Part shown: piece by piece, positions 1 through 11,095 of the stretch | How positions within the stretch are numbered: position 1 is the first letter of the stretch | Layout: each line of letters begins with the position of its first letter | DNA from: Acerihabitans sp047324305 | Lineage (GTDB): Bacteria; Pseudomonadota; Gammaproteobacteria; Enterobacterales; Enterobacteriaceae | Assembly: GCF_047324305.1 (NCBI RefSeq) | Contig: NZ_CP178740.1 | Span: 1,922,001-1,986,000, forward strand | DNA length: 64,000 nucleotides | Direction of reading: 5' to 3' | Notes under the pieces: model-generated | Seen by the model: the letters and a program-made list of their open reading frames with translations, nothing else | What the model was told of the DNA's origin: nothing | The model's database searches: none | Program-made: the position numbers and the translations under genes

Positions 1-354
1 CAGGCGCACGCCGAACGCGATATTGTCATAAATAGACATCGGAAAGGGGGTCGGCTTCTGGAACACCATGCCGACCCGGGCGCGCAGCAGGGAAACATCG
101 CGCTTATCGGTGAGGATATTGTCCCCGTCCAGCAGGATCTCCCCTTCGGCGCGCTGCTCCGGATAAAGCTGGTACATTTTATTAAAGCAACGCAACAGCG
201 TGGATTTACCGCAGCCGGACGGGCCGATAAAAGCCGTCACCTGGTTACGGGCAATATCCAGGCTGATATTTTTCAGCGCATGAAATTTACCGTAATAAAA
301 ATTCAGATCGCGAACCTGTACTTTGCTGTCGTTGGCGTTGTTGATCCCGCTCAT
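1..354 (-). CDS. pstB: Phosphate ABC transporter ATP-binding protein PstB (partial, C-terminus off the left edge)
   Basis: Cytoplasmic ATPase that drives the PstCA channel for high-affinity phosphate import. Only the first 118 codons are present. The visible part has the Walker A loop GPSGCGKST and the Q-loop GMVFQKP, and reads like E. coli PstB (KVQVRDLNFYYGKFHALK). The ABC signature and Walker B lie outside the window. The start ATG is at 354, in the same run as pstA, 44 bases upstream, so it is co-transcribed from the pstS promoter. phoU would be expected next, beyond the edge. Confidence 0.96.
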   Translation of the reverse strand, partial: MSGINNANDSKVQVRDLNFYYGKFHALKNISLDIARNQVTAFIGPSGCGKSTLLRCFNKMYQLYPEQRAEGEILLDGDNILTDKRDVSLLRARVGMVFQKPTPFPMSIYDNIAFGVRL

Positions 355-398
355 GCAACACTCTCTCTTTCGATCAAAGACGCGTCGGCGCCTGACGC

Positions 399-1292
399 TT
401 AATAGGTTTTTTTGGCGAAAATAATCCGCGCGATAATGTTCAGCAACAGCACGCACAGGGTAATCAGCAGCACGCCGGCCCAGGCCAGCTGTTGCCATTC
501 GGCAAACGGGCTCATGGCGAATTTGAAAATCGTCACCGGCAGGTTGGCGATGGGCTGCATGAGATCGGTACTCCAGAACTGGTTGGAGAGCGAGGTAAAC
601 AGCAGCGGCGCCGTTTCGCCGGCAATGCGCGCCACCGCCAGCAATACGCCGGTGATGATGCCGGAAACCGAGGCCTTAAGCGTGATGGCGGAAATCATTT
701 TCCATTTCGGCGTACCCAACGCATAGGCAGCCTCACGCAGCGTATCGGGCACCAGCCGCATCATGTTTTCCGTGGTACGGATAACAATCGGCACCTGCAG
801 CAGCGCCAGGGCGATCACCCCGGCCCAGCCGGAGAAATGCTCCATTTTCGCCACCACCAGCGTATAGACAAACAAACCGATAACGATGGACGGCGCGGAC
901 AGCAGGATATCGTTAATAAAACGGATCACTTCCGCCAGCGCGGACTTACGCCCGTATTCCGCCAGGTAAATCCCCGCCATGATGCCCAGGGGCGTGCCGA
1001 AAACAGTGGCCCAGAGAATCAGCAATCCGCTGCCGGCCAGGGCATTGGCCAGCCCTCCGCCGGCGGTATTGGGCGGCGGCGTCATTTCGGTAAACAACGC
1101 CAGCGACATACCGTCAAAACCCCGGCTTACCGTGGTCAGCAAGATCCAGCATAACCAGAACAGGCCGAAGGCCATGGTGATCATGGATAATAACAGCGCC
1201 AGACGGTTCTTCTGCCGCCGCCAGGACTGCATTTTACGCCGCGCTTCCATTTGTGGCGCGGTATGGGTCATTTGGTGCTCGACGGTCGCCAT
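399..1292 (-). CDS. pstA: Phosphate ABC transporter permease PstA
   Basis: Inner-membrane permease that pairs with PstC to form the phosphate channel. The 297 residues are about the usual length. A basic cytoplasmic N-terminus (RRKMQSWRRQKNRLALL) is followed by about six hydrophobic segments and the ABC-coupling loop EAAYALGTPKWKMI, where the conserved EAA-x-G motif contacts PstB. The start overlaps the pstC stop by one base, so translation is probably coupled. It belongs to the PhoB-controlled pstSCAB operon. Confidence 0.97.
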   Translation of the reverse strand: MATVEHQMTHTAPQMEARRKMQSWRRQKNRLALLLSMITMAFGLFWLCWILLTTVSRGFDGMSLALFTEMTPPPNTAGGGLANALAGSGLLILWATVFGTPLGIMAGIYLAEYGRKSALAEVIRFINDILLSAPSIVIGLFVYTLVVAKMEHFSGWAGVIALALLQVPIVIRTTENMMRLVPDTLREAAYALGTPKWKMISAITLKASVSGIITGVLLAVARIAGETAPLLFTSLSNQFWSTDLMQPIANLPVTIFKFAMSPFAEWQQLAWAGVLLITLCVLLLNIIARIIFAKKTY

Positions 1293-2251
1293 TATTTGAC
1301 CCCCTCGTTTTTCGCCAGGCGCATTATCATGAATTTGGAGCAGGCCAGCACGATAAAGGTAATCACAAACAGGATTAACCCCAGCTCCATCAGCGCGGCG
1401 GTATGCAGACCCGCCTGGGCTTCGGCGAACTCATTGGCCAGCGCCGAGGTAATGCTGTTGCCCGGGCTAAACAGGGAAATGCTGTCCAGCTGGTTGGTAT
1501 TGCCGATGATAAAGGTCACCGCCATGGTTTCGCCCAGCGCCCGTCCCAGGCCCAGCATCACGCCGCCGATCACGCCGTTTTTGGTGAAGGGCAGCACGAT
1601 ACGCCAGATCACTTCCCAGGTGGTGCAGCCGATACCGTAGGCCGACTCCTTCATCAACACCGGCGTTTGCTCAAACACATCGCGCATCACGGCGGCAATA
1701 TACGGGATGATCATGATAGCCAGGATAATACCGGCGGCCAGGATGCCGATACCAAACGCCGGCCCCGAAAACAGGACGCCGATAAAAGGGATGGTCGACA
1801 TCACATCGCCCAGGGGCTGTTGAAAATACTGGGCGAACAGGGGAGCAAAAACAAACAACCCCCACATGCCGTAGACAATGCTTGGGATGGCCGCCAACAG
1901 CTCAATGGCGACGCCAAGGGGACGCTTCAACCAGTTGGGGGCAAGCTCGGTAAGGAACAGGGCGATGCCGAAGCTGACCGGAACGGCAATCAGTAACGCG
2001 ATAAAAGAGGTCACCAGGGTGCCGTAGATAGGAACCAGCGCGCCGAATTTTTCACCGGGCGGATCCCACTCCTTGGTCCACAGGAAAGCGAAGCCGAACT
2101 TTTCCATGCTCGGCCACGAAGCGACAATCAGCGAAACGATAATTCCGCCCAACATCAATAAGGTAATCAATGCGGCCAACCTGACCAACGTACCGAATAT
2201 CAGGTCGCCTTGTTTACCGGGGGCATGCCGTGCCGGCGTATTGTCAGCCAT
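1292..2251 (-). CDS. pstC: Phosphate ABC transporter permease PstC
   Basis: Inner-membrane partner of PstA in phosphate uptake. The 319 residues equal the E. coli length. The EAA-type coupling loop KESAYGIGCTTWEVI and several transmembrane helices are visible. Upstream, the 62-base gap to pstS carries a perfect stem-loop (2279-2298), which probably lowers expression of pstCAB relative to pstS. Identification rests on close full-length resemblance to PstC and on operon position. Confidence 0.97.
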   Translation of the reverse strand: MADNTPARHAPGKQGDLIFGTLVRLAALITLLMLGGIIVSLIVASWPSMEKFGFAFLWTKEWDPPGEKFGALVPIYGTLVTSFIALLIAVPVSFGIALFLTELAPNWLKRPLGVAIELLAAIPSIVYGMWGLFVFAPLFAQYFQQPLGDVMSTIPFIGVLFSGPAFGIGILAAGIILAIMIIPYIAAVMRDVFEQTPVLMKESAYGIGCTTWEVIWRIVLPFTKNGVIGGVMLGLGRALGETMAVTFIIGNTNQLDSISLFSPGNSITSALANEFAEAQAGLHTAALMELGLILFVITFIVLACSKFMIMRLAKNEGVK

Positions 2252-2278
2252 AGAGTACTCTTTTTGTTGGTTCGTAAT

Positions 2279-2298
2279 CCCTTCCCGTAAGGGAAGGG
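2279..2298 (-). terminator. Stem-loop between pstS and pstC
   Basis: Eight-base arms CCCTTCCC and GGGAAGGG around a GTAA loop lie 16 bases after the pstS stop. No U-tract follows, so this is more likely an mRNA-stabilising or partial-attenuation hairpin than a full terminator. That would fit the need for excess periplasmic PstS over the membrane parts. Confidence 0.6.
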
Positions 2299-2313
2299 AC
2301 GAAACACAAGGAC

Positions 2314-3354
2314 TTAGTAGAGCGCTTTACCGTTACTGTCTTTGATATTGGCCTTCCAGGCGGCGCGGATCTGTTCGACCACGTCCTTTGGCAAGGTGGC
2401 GTAGTCAAGGGCGTTAGCCTGGTCGGCACCCTTGTTGTAGGCCCAATCGAAGAATTTCAGGGTTTCGCGGCCCTGCTCAGGCTTGGTTTGGGTAGTATGC
2501 AACATAATAAACGTGGTGGAGGTGATCGGCCAGGCATTGTTGCCCTTCTGGTTAGTCAGATCCTGGGCAAAAGATTGCTGCCAGTTGACGCCTTTCGCCG
2601 CCGCGCTGAAGTTATCCTGCGTCGGCATTACCGGCTTGCCGTCGGCGGAAATCAGCTTGGTGTAGGCCAGGTTGTTCTGCTTAGCGTAGGCGTACTCCAC
2701 ATAACCGATGGAACCCGGCAAACGCTGGACAAAGGCGGCGATGCCGTCATTGCCCTTGCCGCCCAGTCCGACCGGCCAGTTAACCGTGGAACCGGCGCCG
2801 ATTTTTTCTTTCCAGGTCGCATTCACCTTGGACAGATAGCTGGTGAAGACAAACGACGTGCCGGAACCATCGGCGCGGCGTACCACGGCGATATTCTGAT
2901 CAGGCAGCTTCAGGCCCGGGTTCAGCTTGGTGATGGCCGGGTCGTTCCATTTTTTGATGTTGCCCAGGTAAATTTCACCCAGGGTATGGCCGTCCAGGGT
3001 CAGTTCGCCGCTTTTGATTCCCGGTACGTTGATGGCCAGCACCACGCCGCCAATCACGGTCGGAAATTGGAATAAACCTTCTTTCTTCAGGTCGCCATCG
3101 CTTAAAGGAGCATCGGACGCGCCGAAATCAACGGTATTGGCGATAATCTGTTTAATGCCGCCGGAAGAACCGATGCCCTGGTAGTTAACTTTTACGCCGG
3201 TTTCTTTTTGATAGGTATCAGCCCATTTAGCATAAACCGGGGCGGGGAATGTGCCGCCGGCACCTGTCAGGTTGGCGGCAGCGAACGAAGAAATACTCGC
3301 CAGGGCGAACGTAGCTGCTACAACACTGGCAACGGTGGTATGCATCAGTCTCAT
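2314..3354 (-). CDS. pstS: Periplasmic phosphate-binding protein PstS
   Basis: Binds inorganic phosphate in the periplasm and delivers it to PstCAB. The 346 residues match the E. coli length. The signal peptide is residues 1-26 (basic MRLMHTT, hydrophobic core, cleavage after SSFAA). Phosphate-contact segments GAGGTFPAP, SSGG, GASDAPLS and RRADGSGTSFVF are intact. It is first in pstSCAB and has tandem pho boxes 80-130 bases upstream, so it should be strongly induced by phosphate limitation through PhoB. Confidence 0.98.
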   Translation of the reverse strand: MRLMHTTVASVVAATFALASISSFAAANLTGAGGTFPAPVYAKWADTYQKETGVKVNYQGIGSSGGIKQIIANTVDFGASDAPLSDGDLKKEGLFQFPTVIGGVVLAINVPGIKSGELTLDGHTLGEIYLGNIKKWNDPAITKLNPGLKLPDQNIAVVRRADGSGTSFVFTSYLSKVNATWKEKIGAGSTVNWPVGLGGKGNDGIAAFVQRLPGSIGYVEYAYAKQNNLAYTKLISADGKPVMPTQDNFSAAAKGVNWQQSFAQDLTNQKGNNAWPITSTTFIMLHTTQTKPEQGRETLKFFDWAYNKGADQANALDYATLPKDVVEQIRAAWKANIKDSNGKALY

Positions 3355-3441
3355 AATCCCTCCTGTGGGATATTTAAAATCGGCCCATGGCCGTTTTCTT
3401 CAATTATTATAATTGCTGCAGGAGGGAAAATAGGACAATTA

Positions 3442-3482
3442 GGTTACAGATACATGTCGGTAATATGACATTTTTATGACAC
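3442..3482 (-). promoter_or_regulatory. Tandem pho boxes (PhoB sites) of the pst promoter
   Basis: On the minus strand, GTGTCATAAAAATGTCATA (3464-3482) has two TGTCAT half-sites 11 bases apart and closely matches the pho-box consensus. A second, weaker copy, CCGACATGTATCTGTAACC, follows at 3442-3460. The same tandem layout precedes pstS in E. coli. Confidence 0.85.
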
Positions 3483-3510
3483 CGGGATGGGTACCTATTT
3501 TAATGGCATA

Positions 3511-4743
3511 TTAGCCTTTTTTTTCAATCCCCGCCTCCGCAATCCGATCAATTTCGCGCATAATGCCGGCGGCCGGCCGATGGCGCGCCAGTTCGCCGGC
3601 CATATACGCCATATAGGGCGCGATATGGGAAAAAATAGCTTTATAGCCGGCGCAAAGATGATTATGCCACTGGCCCCCGATGCGGTGAATACGGTGCTTA
3701 GGACAGCCGCCGTGACAGGCAAACCGATAGTCGCATGACAAACACGGCGTCGCCACATTGGCTTTTAGCTGGCCGAACTGGCGCTGTTTTTTCCCACCGG
3801 CCATGGCGGCCAGGTTCCCTGTCATCAGGTTGCCCAGTCTATGCTCAGGGTAGACGAAATGATCGCAGCTATAGATATCGCCGTTCTGCTCGACGATCAG
3901 GCCCTGGCCGCAGGTGGGCTGCATCACGCACAGGCTTGGCATCACGCCGCACCAGGCGGCCAGCGCATTATCGAATAGCTGCACAAACACCCTGCCGACA
4001 TCATGCCGTACCCAGTAGTCAAACAGGGTATTGATAAACGTGCCGTAGGCTTCGCCGCTCACCGACCATGGCGTCAGCGTTTTATCCGCCGTCGACCGGG
4101 GATAAATCAAGTCCCCCCGCGCGGCTCCGGACAACCTTTGTTCCACGGCCGGGATAAATTGCACATACTGCGCGCCCAGCTCTTGCGTGATAAAAAGATA
4201 TATTTCCAGCGGCGCCTGGGCGGTTTTATCGTTCACCACGCTCAATACATTGTAATCTATATGATATTCCTTAAATATCCGGATGGCGTTGATCACGCTG
4301 TCAAATACCGGCCGGCCGCTGGCGGTATGGCGATAATGATTATGCAGCCTGGCGGTGCCGTCCACGGAAATACCCAGCAGGAAATGATTATCGGCAAGAA
4401 AACGGCCCCATTGATCGTTTATCAATACGCCGTTGGTTTGCATGCTGTTGGTAATCCTTTTTCCCCGGGCGTAACGCTGCTGATAGCGCAGCGCGGCGGC
4501 ATAAAAGTCAATTCCGGCCAGGGTCGGCTCGCCGCCCTGCCAGGCAAACATGACCTCGTCGCCAGCGCTGGCGTCAATATACTGCTTAATAAATTCCCTG
4601 AGCACATCGTCGGCCATATGCTTCGACGCCGATGCTCCGGCGGGTAACAGGGTATTTTTTTTGTCCACATAAAAACAATAATCGCAGTGAATATTGCATT
4701 GATAACTGGTGGGTTTCGCCATCAGGGAAAACGGGCGTTTCAT
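3511..4743 (-). CDS. Anaerobic sulfatase-maturating radical SAM enzyme (anSME)
   Basis: Converts the active-site cysteine or serine of a sulfatase to formylglycine without oxygen, using S-adenosylmethionine and iron-sulfur clusters in the cytoplasm. The 410-residue protein begins with the radical SAM motif CNIHCDYC (Cys16, 20, 23). It ends with a SPASM-type cysteine-rich region (CLSCDYRFACHGGCPKHR) for auxiliary clusters. ATG 4743 is chosen because GGAG lies 8 bases upstream; an earlier in-frame TTG at 4761 has no such site. It is last in the symporter-sulfatase-regulator-maturase run, and the neighbouring sulfatase carries a cysteine-type CxPxR motif, its likely substrate. AslB and YdeM of E. 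coli are relatives, and I cannot assign one of those names. Confidence 0.9.
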   Translation of the reverse strand: MKRPFSLMAKPTSYQCNIHCDYCFYVDKKNTLLPAGASASKHMADDVLREFIKQYIDASAGDEVMFAWQGGEPTLAGIDFYAAALRYQQRYARGKRITNSMQTNGVLINDQWGRFLADNHFLLGISVDGTARLHNHYRHTASGRPVFDSVINAIRIFKEYHIDYNVLSVVNDKTAQAPLEIYLFITQELGAQYVQFIPAVEQRLSGAARGDLIYPRSTADKTLTPWSVSGEAYGTFINTLFDYWVRHDVGRVFVQLFDNALAAWCGVMPSLCVMQPTCGQGLIVEQNGDIYSCDHFVYPEHRLGNLMTGNLAAMAGGKKQRQFGQLKANVATPCLSCDYRFACHGGCPKHRIHRIGGQWHNHLCAGYKAIFSHIAPYMAYMAGELARHRPAAGIMREIDRIAEAGIEKKG

Positions 4744-4803
4744 AACCGCGACTCCAAACAATATTGCGCGTCAAATACCATGCCGCACCGGCAGCGGCGG
4801 CAG

Positions 4804-5421
4804 TTAACCGGTAAATTCATCCGGCAACAGTCCCTGTAGCTTGAGCTCACTGCCATGGCGGATAGCGGTTTCCGTTTCGCAACCCGCGTATTCGGCAATT
4901 TCACGCCAGGTCCATTCATAGCCCGGCCATTGCCGGTATAAATAGTGAATGCCCAGTAATACCCGTTGCTGGGATTTATCGTAGGCCATGCTGGCCAGCC
5001 TTTTTTCCGCCTCGCCCAGATCACGCGCCAGCCGCATGAACAAATAGACATTCAGGCGCGGATAGCGGCATAAAAACCGCTGCGGCTGATAGGGGGTAAT
5101 GCGCGTTACCGTAGCGGTGCGCTGCACGCGCGAGGAACAGTGGTAAAACGTATTACCGAACAGGCTGCGGTAGCCGAAAAAATCACCGGGGCCGAACAGG
5201 CGGATCAGGCACACCTTACCGTTCTCCAGCATATGGTACAGCCCCACCAACCCACTGTGCAGGTAATAAAAAGAGAGGGCCTCATCCTCCTGGGGATAAA
5301 TGCGCGTTTGCTTCGGCAACTGATCCAGCCGGGTAAACATGGCGTGTTCGCTGCCGGACAATTCTGCGAATACGGCGCGGCCCTCGTCCCCATCCTCAGA
5401 ATTTTTGTCTTTTTTCCTCAA
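4804..5421 (-). CDS. Crp/Fnr-family transcriptional regulator of the sulfatase cluster
   Basis: A 205-residue protein with a cyclic-nucleotide-binding-like beta-roll (about residues 20-120, with LFGPGDFFGYRSLFG) and a short C-terminal helix-turn-helix (WTWREIAEYAGCETETAIRH). The Fnr-type N-terminal cysteine cluster is absent, so it is not an obvious oxygen sensor; the ligand is unknown. The start is TTG 5421, preceded by a strong AAGGGAG at good spacing inside the sulfatase gene. The genes overlap by 26 bases and are probably coupled. It plausibly controls the sulfatase/transporter genes beside it, but that is inferred from position only. Confidence 0.8.
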   Translation of the reverse strand: MRKKDKNSEDGDEGRAVFAELSGSEHAMFTRLDQLPKQTRIYPQEDEALSFYYLHSGLVGLYHMLENGKVCLIRLFGPGDFFGYRSLFGNTFYHCSSRVQRTATVTRITPYQPQRFLCRYPRLNVYLFMRLARDLGEAEKRLASMAYDKSQQRVLLGIHYLYRQWPGYEWTWREIAEYAGCETETAIRHGSELKLQGLLPDEFTG

Positions 5422-6907
5422 TTTTTACTCCCTTGGTCGGCAGGCCGGTATCGTAATCCCTGACCACCGGCGAGACGTAATCATCCGGTTTAGGACGAAA
5501 CGCGCCCAGCCATTGCTCATGCCTGTCGGGCCGCCACGGGCGCATGGCCCAGCGATAGCTGCGAAACGGATCGCGAATACTATCCATATAGTCTAATAAG
5601 CTATCATGCAATGCATTACGCCGTTCCGCATAGTCGTCCCGGCCAATCAGGTTTATCAGTTCCTCGGGATCGTTGCGCCGGTCATAGAGTTCATCATCGT
5701 CAAACAGATTAATCACCAGTTTTAAATCATTGGTGACCCAGGCACGCATCGGGATAAAACCGCCGAAGCTGTCATGTTCTATTTCATAACGGTTAAATTC
5801 CACCATGACCGACCGCTCCCGTTCCCGCTCCGCCGACGACAGCATAGGCAGCAGGCTTTCGCCGTGCAGCGACGGCGGCACCGGGATACCGGCAATCGAT
5901 AATAACGTCGGCAACAGGTCGATATGGCTCACCGGTGTATCAATCTCCCGCGCCGGCAGGCCGGGCCCGTGGATGATAAAGGGAATGCGGCAGATGTCGT
6001 CATAGCCTGCCGAGCCTTTGCTGATAAGTTGATGCGCTCCCATCATTTCACCGTGATCGGAGGTATACACTATCCAGGTATTTTCCCATTCGTCGGGGGT
6101 AAGGTGGTTCAGCACGCGTCCTATCTGGTCGTCGACAAAATCATTGCAGGCAAAATAAATCGGATGATGATAGGTGGCGCCATCCGTTACCGGCGACGGC
6201 ATCGCCCTGGCCCACAAACGCTGGTGCATCGGTTTATCGCTGAGATCATCGGTTCCTTTTGCGCCCAGCGGGTAATGGAAATCGGCAAAACGGTCGAGAT
6301 AACGCGGCGGGCAGGTAAAGGGATGATGCGGCTCATCGTAAGAAAGCACCAGCAGGAACGGTTTCTCGCGCCGCAGGCGCTGCTTATCGATAAAATGTAT
6401 CGCGCGCTGGCTGATGCGATAGCCCCAGGTAAATTCATCATCAATCTGATGTTGTTCAAGTTCTTCCTTTGAATTCAGCCCGTTGCGCCATAAGCTGATT
6501 TTTTCTTCCGGCAGGTCATGCAGGTAATTAGCGCCATCGTACCAATATTCCGCCGCCCATTCCGGCGGACAGATGCCGGTGCCGAAATAGTCGTGGCCAT
6601 CAAGATGCCATTTACCGATATAGGCGGTTTGCCAGCCGGCATCCTGAAAATAGTTGCCCAGGGTGCGCATATTCTTACCCGGCGCCAGATTATTGGTCCA
6701 GGGACCGCTTTGGTTGGAATACAGGCCGGTGAACAGTCCCGCGCGCGCCGGGGTGCACAGCGGCGCGGTGGTAAATGCCGAATTGAATTTGGCCCCGCGC
6801 CCGGCCAGCGCATCGATATGCTCGGTATGCAGGGGAAGGCCGGTATAGCACCCGACCATATTGGTGGCCTGCGTATCGGTCATGATAAAAATAATATTAG
6901 GTTGCAT
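5396..6907 (-). CDS. yidJ: YidJ-like sulfatase (cysteine-type)
   Basis: Hydrolyses a sulfate ester of an unidentified substrate. 503 residues. The formylglycine signature CTPARAG has its modifiable cysteine at residue 51, and the metal-binding DTQ near residue 11 and the later SDHGEMMG segment are intact. It resembles E. coli YidJ from start to end (TQATNMVGCY near the N-terminus, RDYDTGLPT near the C-terminus). ATG 6907 is chosen because it overlaps the symporter stop as ATGA and starts at the YidJ N-terminus; upstream codons are symporter. There is no signal peptide, so it is probably cytoplasmic and acts on an imported sulfated compound. Confidence 0.93.
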   Translation of the reverse strand: MQPNIIFIMTDTQATNMVGCYTGLPLHTEHIDALAGRGAKFNSAFTTAPLCTPARAGLFTGLYSNQSGPWTNNLAPGKNMRTLGNYFQDAGWQTAYIGKWHLDGHDYFGTGICPPEWAAEYWYDGANYLHDLPEEKISLWRNGLNSKEELEQHQIDDEFTWGYRISQRAIHFIDKQRLRREKPFLLVLSYDEPHHPFTCPPRYLDRFADFHYPLGAKGTDDLSDKPMHQRLWARAMPSPVTDGATYHHPIYFACNDFVDDQIGRVLNHLTPDEWENTWIVYTSDHGEMMGAHQLISKGSAGYDDICRIPFIIHGPGLPAREIDTPVSHIDLLPTLLSIAGIPVPPSLHGESLLPMLSSAERERERSVMVEFNRYEIEHDSFGGFIPMRAWVTNDLKLVINLFDDDELYDRRNDPEELINLIGRDDYAERRNALHDSLLDYMDSIRDPFRSYRWAMRPWRPDRHEQWLGAFRPKPDDYVSPVVRDYDTGLPTKGVKIEEKRQKF

Positions 6908-8598
6908 CAGGCGATTTCCTCCCTGGTTTTGGTTTTTCTCAAACCGGCGAATATCAGCCAGCCGGAAATGGCGACAACGGTTATGCCCGCGATCCAGCAT
7001 AACCAGAGGCTGTGCCAGCCGCCGAAGCGGGCGAGAAAGGCATAAATAAATATCATCGCCGCAATAACGCCGACGGAGGCGATTTTTACCGACCGCCACG
7101 GCGACATATCCACCGCCAGGGAATCATGGAAGACAAACGGGGTGGCGCGCGGCGCAAGTTTACCGATAACCAGCATCACCAACGCGTTCAGGCAAAACGT
7201 TATCGCCAGCACATACAGGAAATGAATAGGGAAATGGAAAACGTAATTGATCAGGATATAGCTGACGATACCTAACAGCAGCGCCAGCTTGGCCGCCATG
7301 GCCGGGATACGCGGGAAAAAGAACCCCATGATGATAATGGTGACCAGGGGAACGTTGTACACCCCGTTAAGCTGCTTCATCCAGCTGTATAATCCTTCGG
7401 GGGCATTGGCAATGCCGGGGGCCACCACCACCGACACCAGCGCCAGGATCAGGGCGAAATAACGCCCCACCAACACCTGTTTCTTGGACGTGGCGTCAGG
7501 ATTGATAATACGGCTGTAGATACCCATGCTGAATAAGGTGCTGGCGCTGTTTAAAAACCCGTTGAACACGCTGATAATGGCGCCGAACAGCACGGCGCCG
7601 AAAAAACCGACCAGGGGCGCGGGCAGGATCTGGTTGACCAGCACCGGGTAGGCCATATCCGCCTTGGGCAGCCCTTGATACAGGTGATAGGCGATAACGC
7701 CGGGCAGGACCAGGATTATCGGGTCGAGCATTTTCAGCAGCGCCGTCAGCAGCGCGCCTTTTTGCCCTTCGGCCAGGTTCTTGGCGGCCAGGGTACGCTG
7801 GACGATGCCCTGGTTGGTACACCAGTAAAAGGTATTCACCAGCACCAGGCCGGTCAAGGCGGCGCCGATGGGCACCGGGTCATGGGCGCCACCGATGGAG
7901 TTGAGGCGCTCGGCATGATCCGCCGTCAGTGTATTCAGGCCGGCGATAACACTGCCGCCGCCAAGCGCCATCAGCCCGAAAAACGGCACCATCAGCCCGC
8001 CAATCACCAGGCCGATGCCATTGACGACATCGGCGACGGCAATCGCGCGCAGTCCGCCGATAACCGCGTACAGGGTGCCTATCACGCCAAGGGCTATCAC
8101 CATGACTATCGTCGCGCTGCCCTGGCTCAGCCCGGTAAGGTCGCTGAAATGAAACAGGCTGTTGAGCGCCAGCGAGCCGGAATAGAGTACTATGGGCAGA
8201 AAACAGACGCCGGTGGCGATTAAAAAACAGCAGTCCACCATAATACGCGTGGTTTTGTCGTAGCGTTCTTCGATAAAATCCGGAATGGTAATAATGCCCC
8301 GCTGCAAATAACGCGGTAAAAACACCAGCGCCAGCAGGACCAGGGGAATAGCTGAAATCACCTCCCATGCCATCACCGACATGCCGAATTTATAGGCCTG
8401 TCCGCTCAGGCCGACCAATTGTTCCGTTGAAAGATTGGTCAGCATCAGCGATGCGGCAATTATTGGCGCTTTAAGGGAACGACCGGCCAGGAAATAGCCC
8501 TGCTGGGTATGGGTATCGTTTTTCCTTACTTTCCACCAGGTAACAATAGCGACAAGGCACGTAAAAAATACAAAAGAAAATATCTGTAGGCTATTCAT
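6907..8598 (-). CDS. yidK: YidK-like sodium:solute symporter (SSS family)
   Basis: Inner-membrane Na+-coupled symporter of the SGLT-like SSS family. 563 residues with about 13-14 hydrophobic segments. The conserved family region near the N-terminus (GYFLAGRSLKAPIIAASLML, then NLSTEQLVGLSG) is present. ATG 8598 is preferred because AAGGTG lies 6 bases upstream; the upstream in-frame GTG (8607) is part of that site. It is first in the run and overlaps the sulfatase start, so it probably imports the sulfated sugar or related substrate that YidJ desulfates. E. coli has the same yidK-yidJ pair. Confidence 0.92.
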   Translation of the reverse strand: MNSLQIFSFVFFTCLVAIVTWWKVRKNDTHTQQGYFLAGRSLKAPIIAASLMLTNLSTEQLVGLSGQAYKFGMSVMAWEVISAIPLVLLALVFLPRYLQRGIITIPDFIEERYDKTTRIMVDCCFLIATGVCFLPIVLYSGSLALNSLFHFSDLTGLSQGSATIVMVIALGVIGTLYAVIGGLRAIAVADVVNGIGLVIGGLMVPFFGLMALGGGSVIAGLNTLTADHAERLNSIGGAHDPVPIGAALTGLVLVNTFYWCTNQGIVQRTLAAKNLAEGQKGALLTALLKMLDPIILVLPGVIAYHLYQGLPKADMAYPVLVNQILPAPLVGFFGAVLFGAIISVFNGFLNSASTLFSMGIYSRIINPDATSKKQVLVGRYFALILALVSVVVAPGIANAPEGLYSWMKQLNGVYNVPLVTIIIMGFFFPRIPAMAAKLALLLGIVSYILINYVFHFPIHFLYVLAITFCLNALVMLVIGKLAPRATPFVFHDSLAVDMSPWRSVKIASVGVIAAMIFIYAFLARFGGWHSLWLCWIAGITVVAISGWLIFAGLRKTKTREEIA

Positions 8599-9045
8599 AA
8601 ATCGCACCTTTTAGTTATAAAAATATCAGCATAGATGTGACCCTTCCAATAAAATCAGAATAGTGGGCGGTCGATTAATGAGAGAAATGCGCAGCTTAAG
8701 CCGTTACGATTATTCCGTTCGGTACAGGCAAGCGGCGAGCGGAGCCATGCCGCACGTCAGGCGGCATTTCCCGCGGTAAAAACCCAGGAGAAAGTCGTCG
8801 CAGGCCAGACAAGCCGGTAATAGTGTATTGTTGACATGACAGATGTTTTACACTTTTCAGCACCCTATTTTTATGACCGTTGTCATAAGCCGGCATGACC
8901 CCGCTCACATAATCATTATTGTTATATTCCGGGTGGGAACAAGAAGTTTCTCGTAAATAACCATGCGTAAATTAATTAAGCTTATTTGAATTACGCATTT
9001 GCAATATCAATATAAGGAAAAGGATTTATTGGGGTGTGATCGGGC
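8599..9045. other. Intergenic region upstream of yidK, with an inverted repeat
   Basis: About 450 bases without a convincing gene. It should hold the yidK promoter. A perfect 7-base inverted repeat TTATGAC-N4-GTCATAA lies at 8871-8888, with further TGAC/GTCA words around it (8832-8900). A 70-codon reading frame here has no ribosome-binding site or recognisable features and was not called. Confidence 0.5.
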
Positions 9046-9084
9046 AAAAAAAAATCCGCTGGGGCTTTGCCATCCCCACCGGAT
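9046..9084 (-). terminator. Rho-independent terminator of glmS
   Basis: On the minus strand an ATCCG...CGGAT stem containing GGGG/CCCC is followed directly by nine T residues, about 70 bases after the glmS stop. Confidence 0.85.
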
Positions 9085-9154
9085 CCGATTAACGCTGTGT
9101 CGGTTTTTGCGATCACTTTGCAAGCGGCGGCTTAGGTGCCGCCGCAGACGCGGG

Positions 9155-10987
<1,833 letters not shown>

Positions 10988-11095
10988 CAGTGTTATTCCT
11001 AAATGAACGGCATGCTCCGCCGTATCGATGTCTTTGACCTGACAGAGACCGGTTTTTCCGGTTTCCCCGAGCCTGTAGAACTGGGGATTATTATG

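Noticed and set aside
8696..8908. 70-codon reading frame on the minus strand upstream of yidK
   Set aside because: No ribosome-binding site, no hydrophobic or conserved features, and it spans the likely promoter and palindrome.
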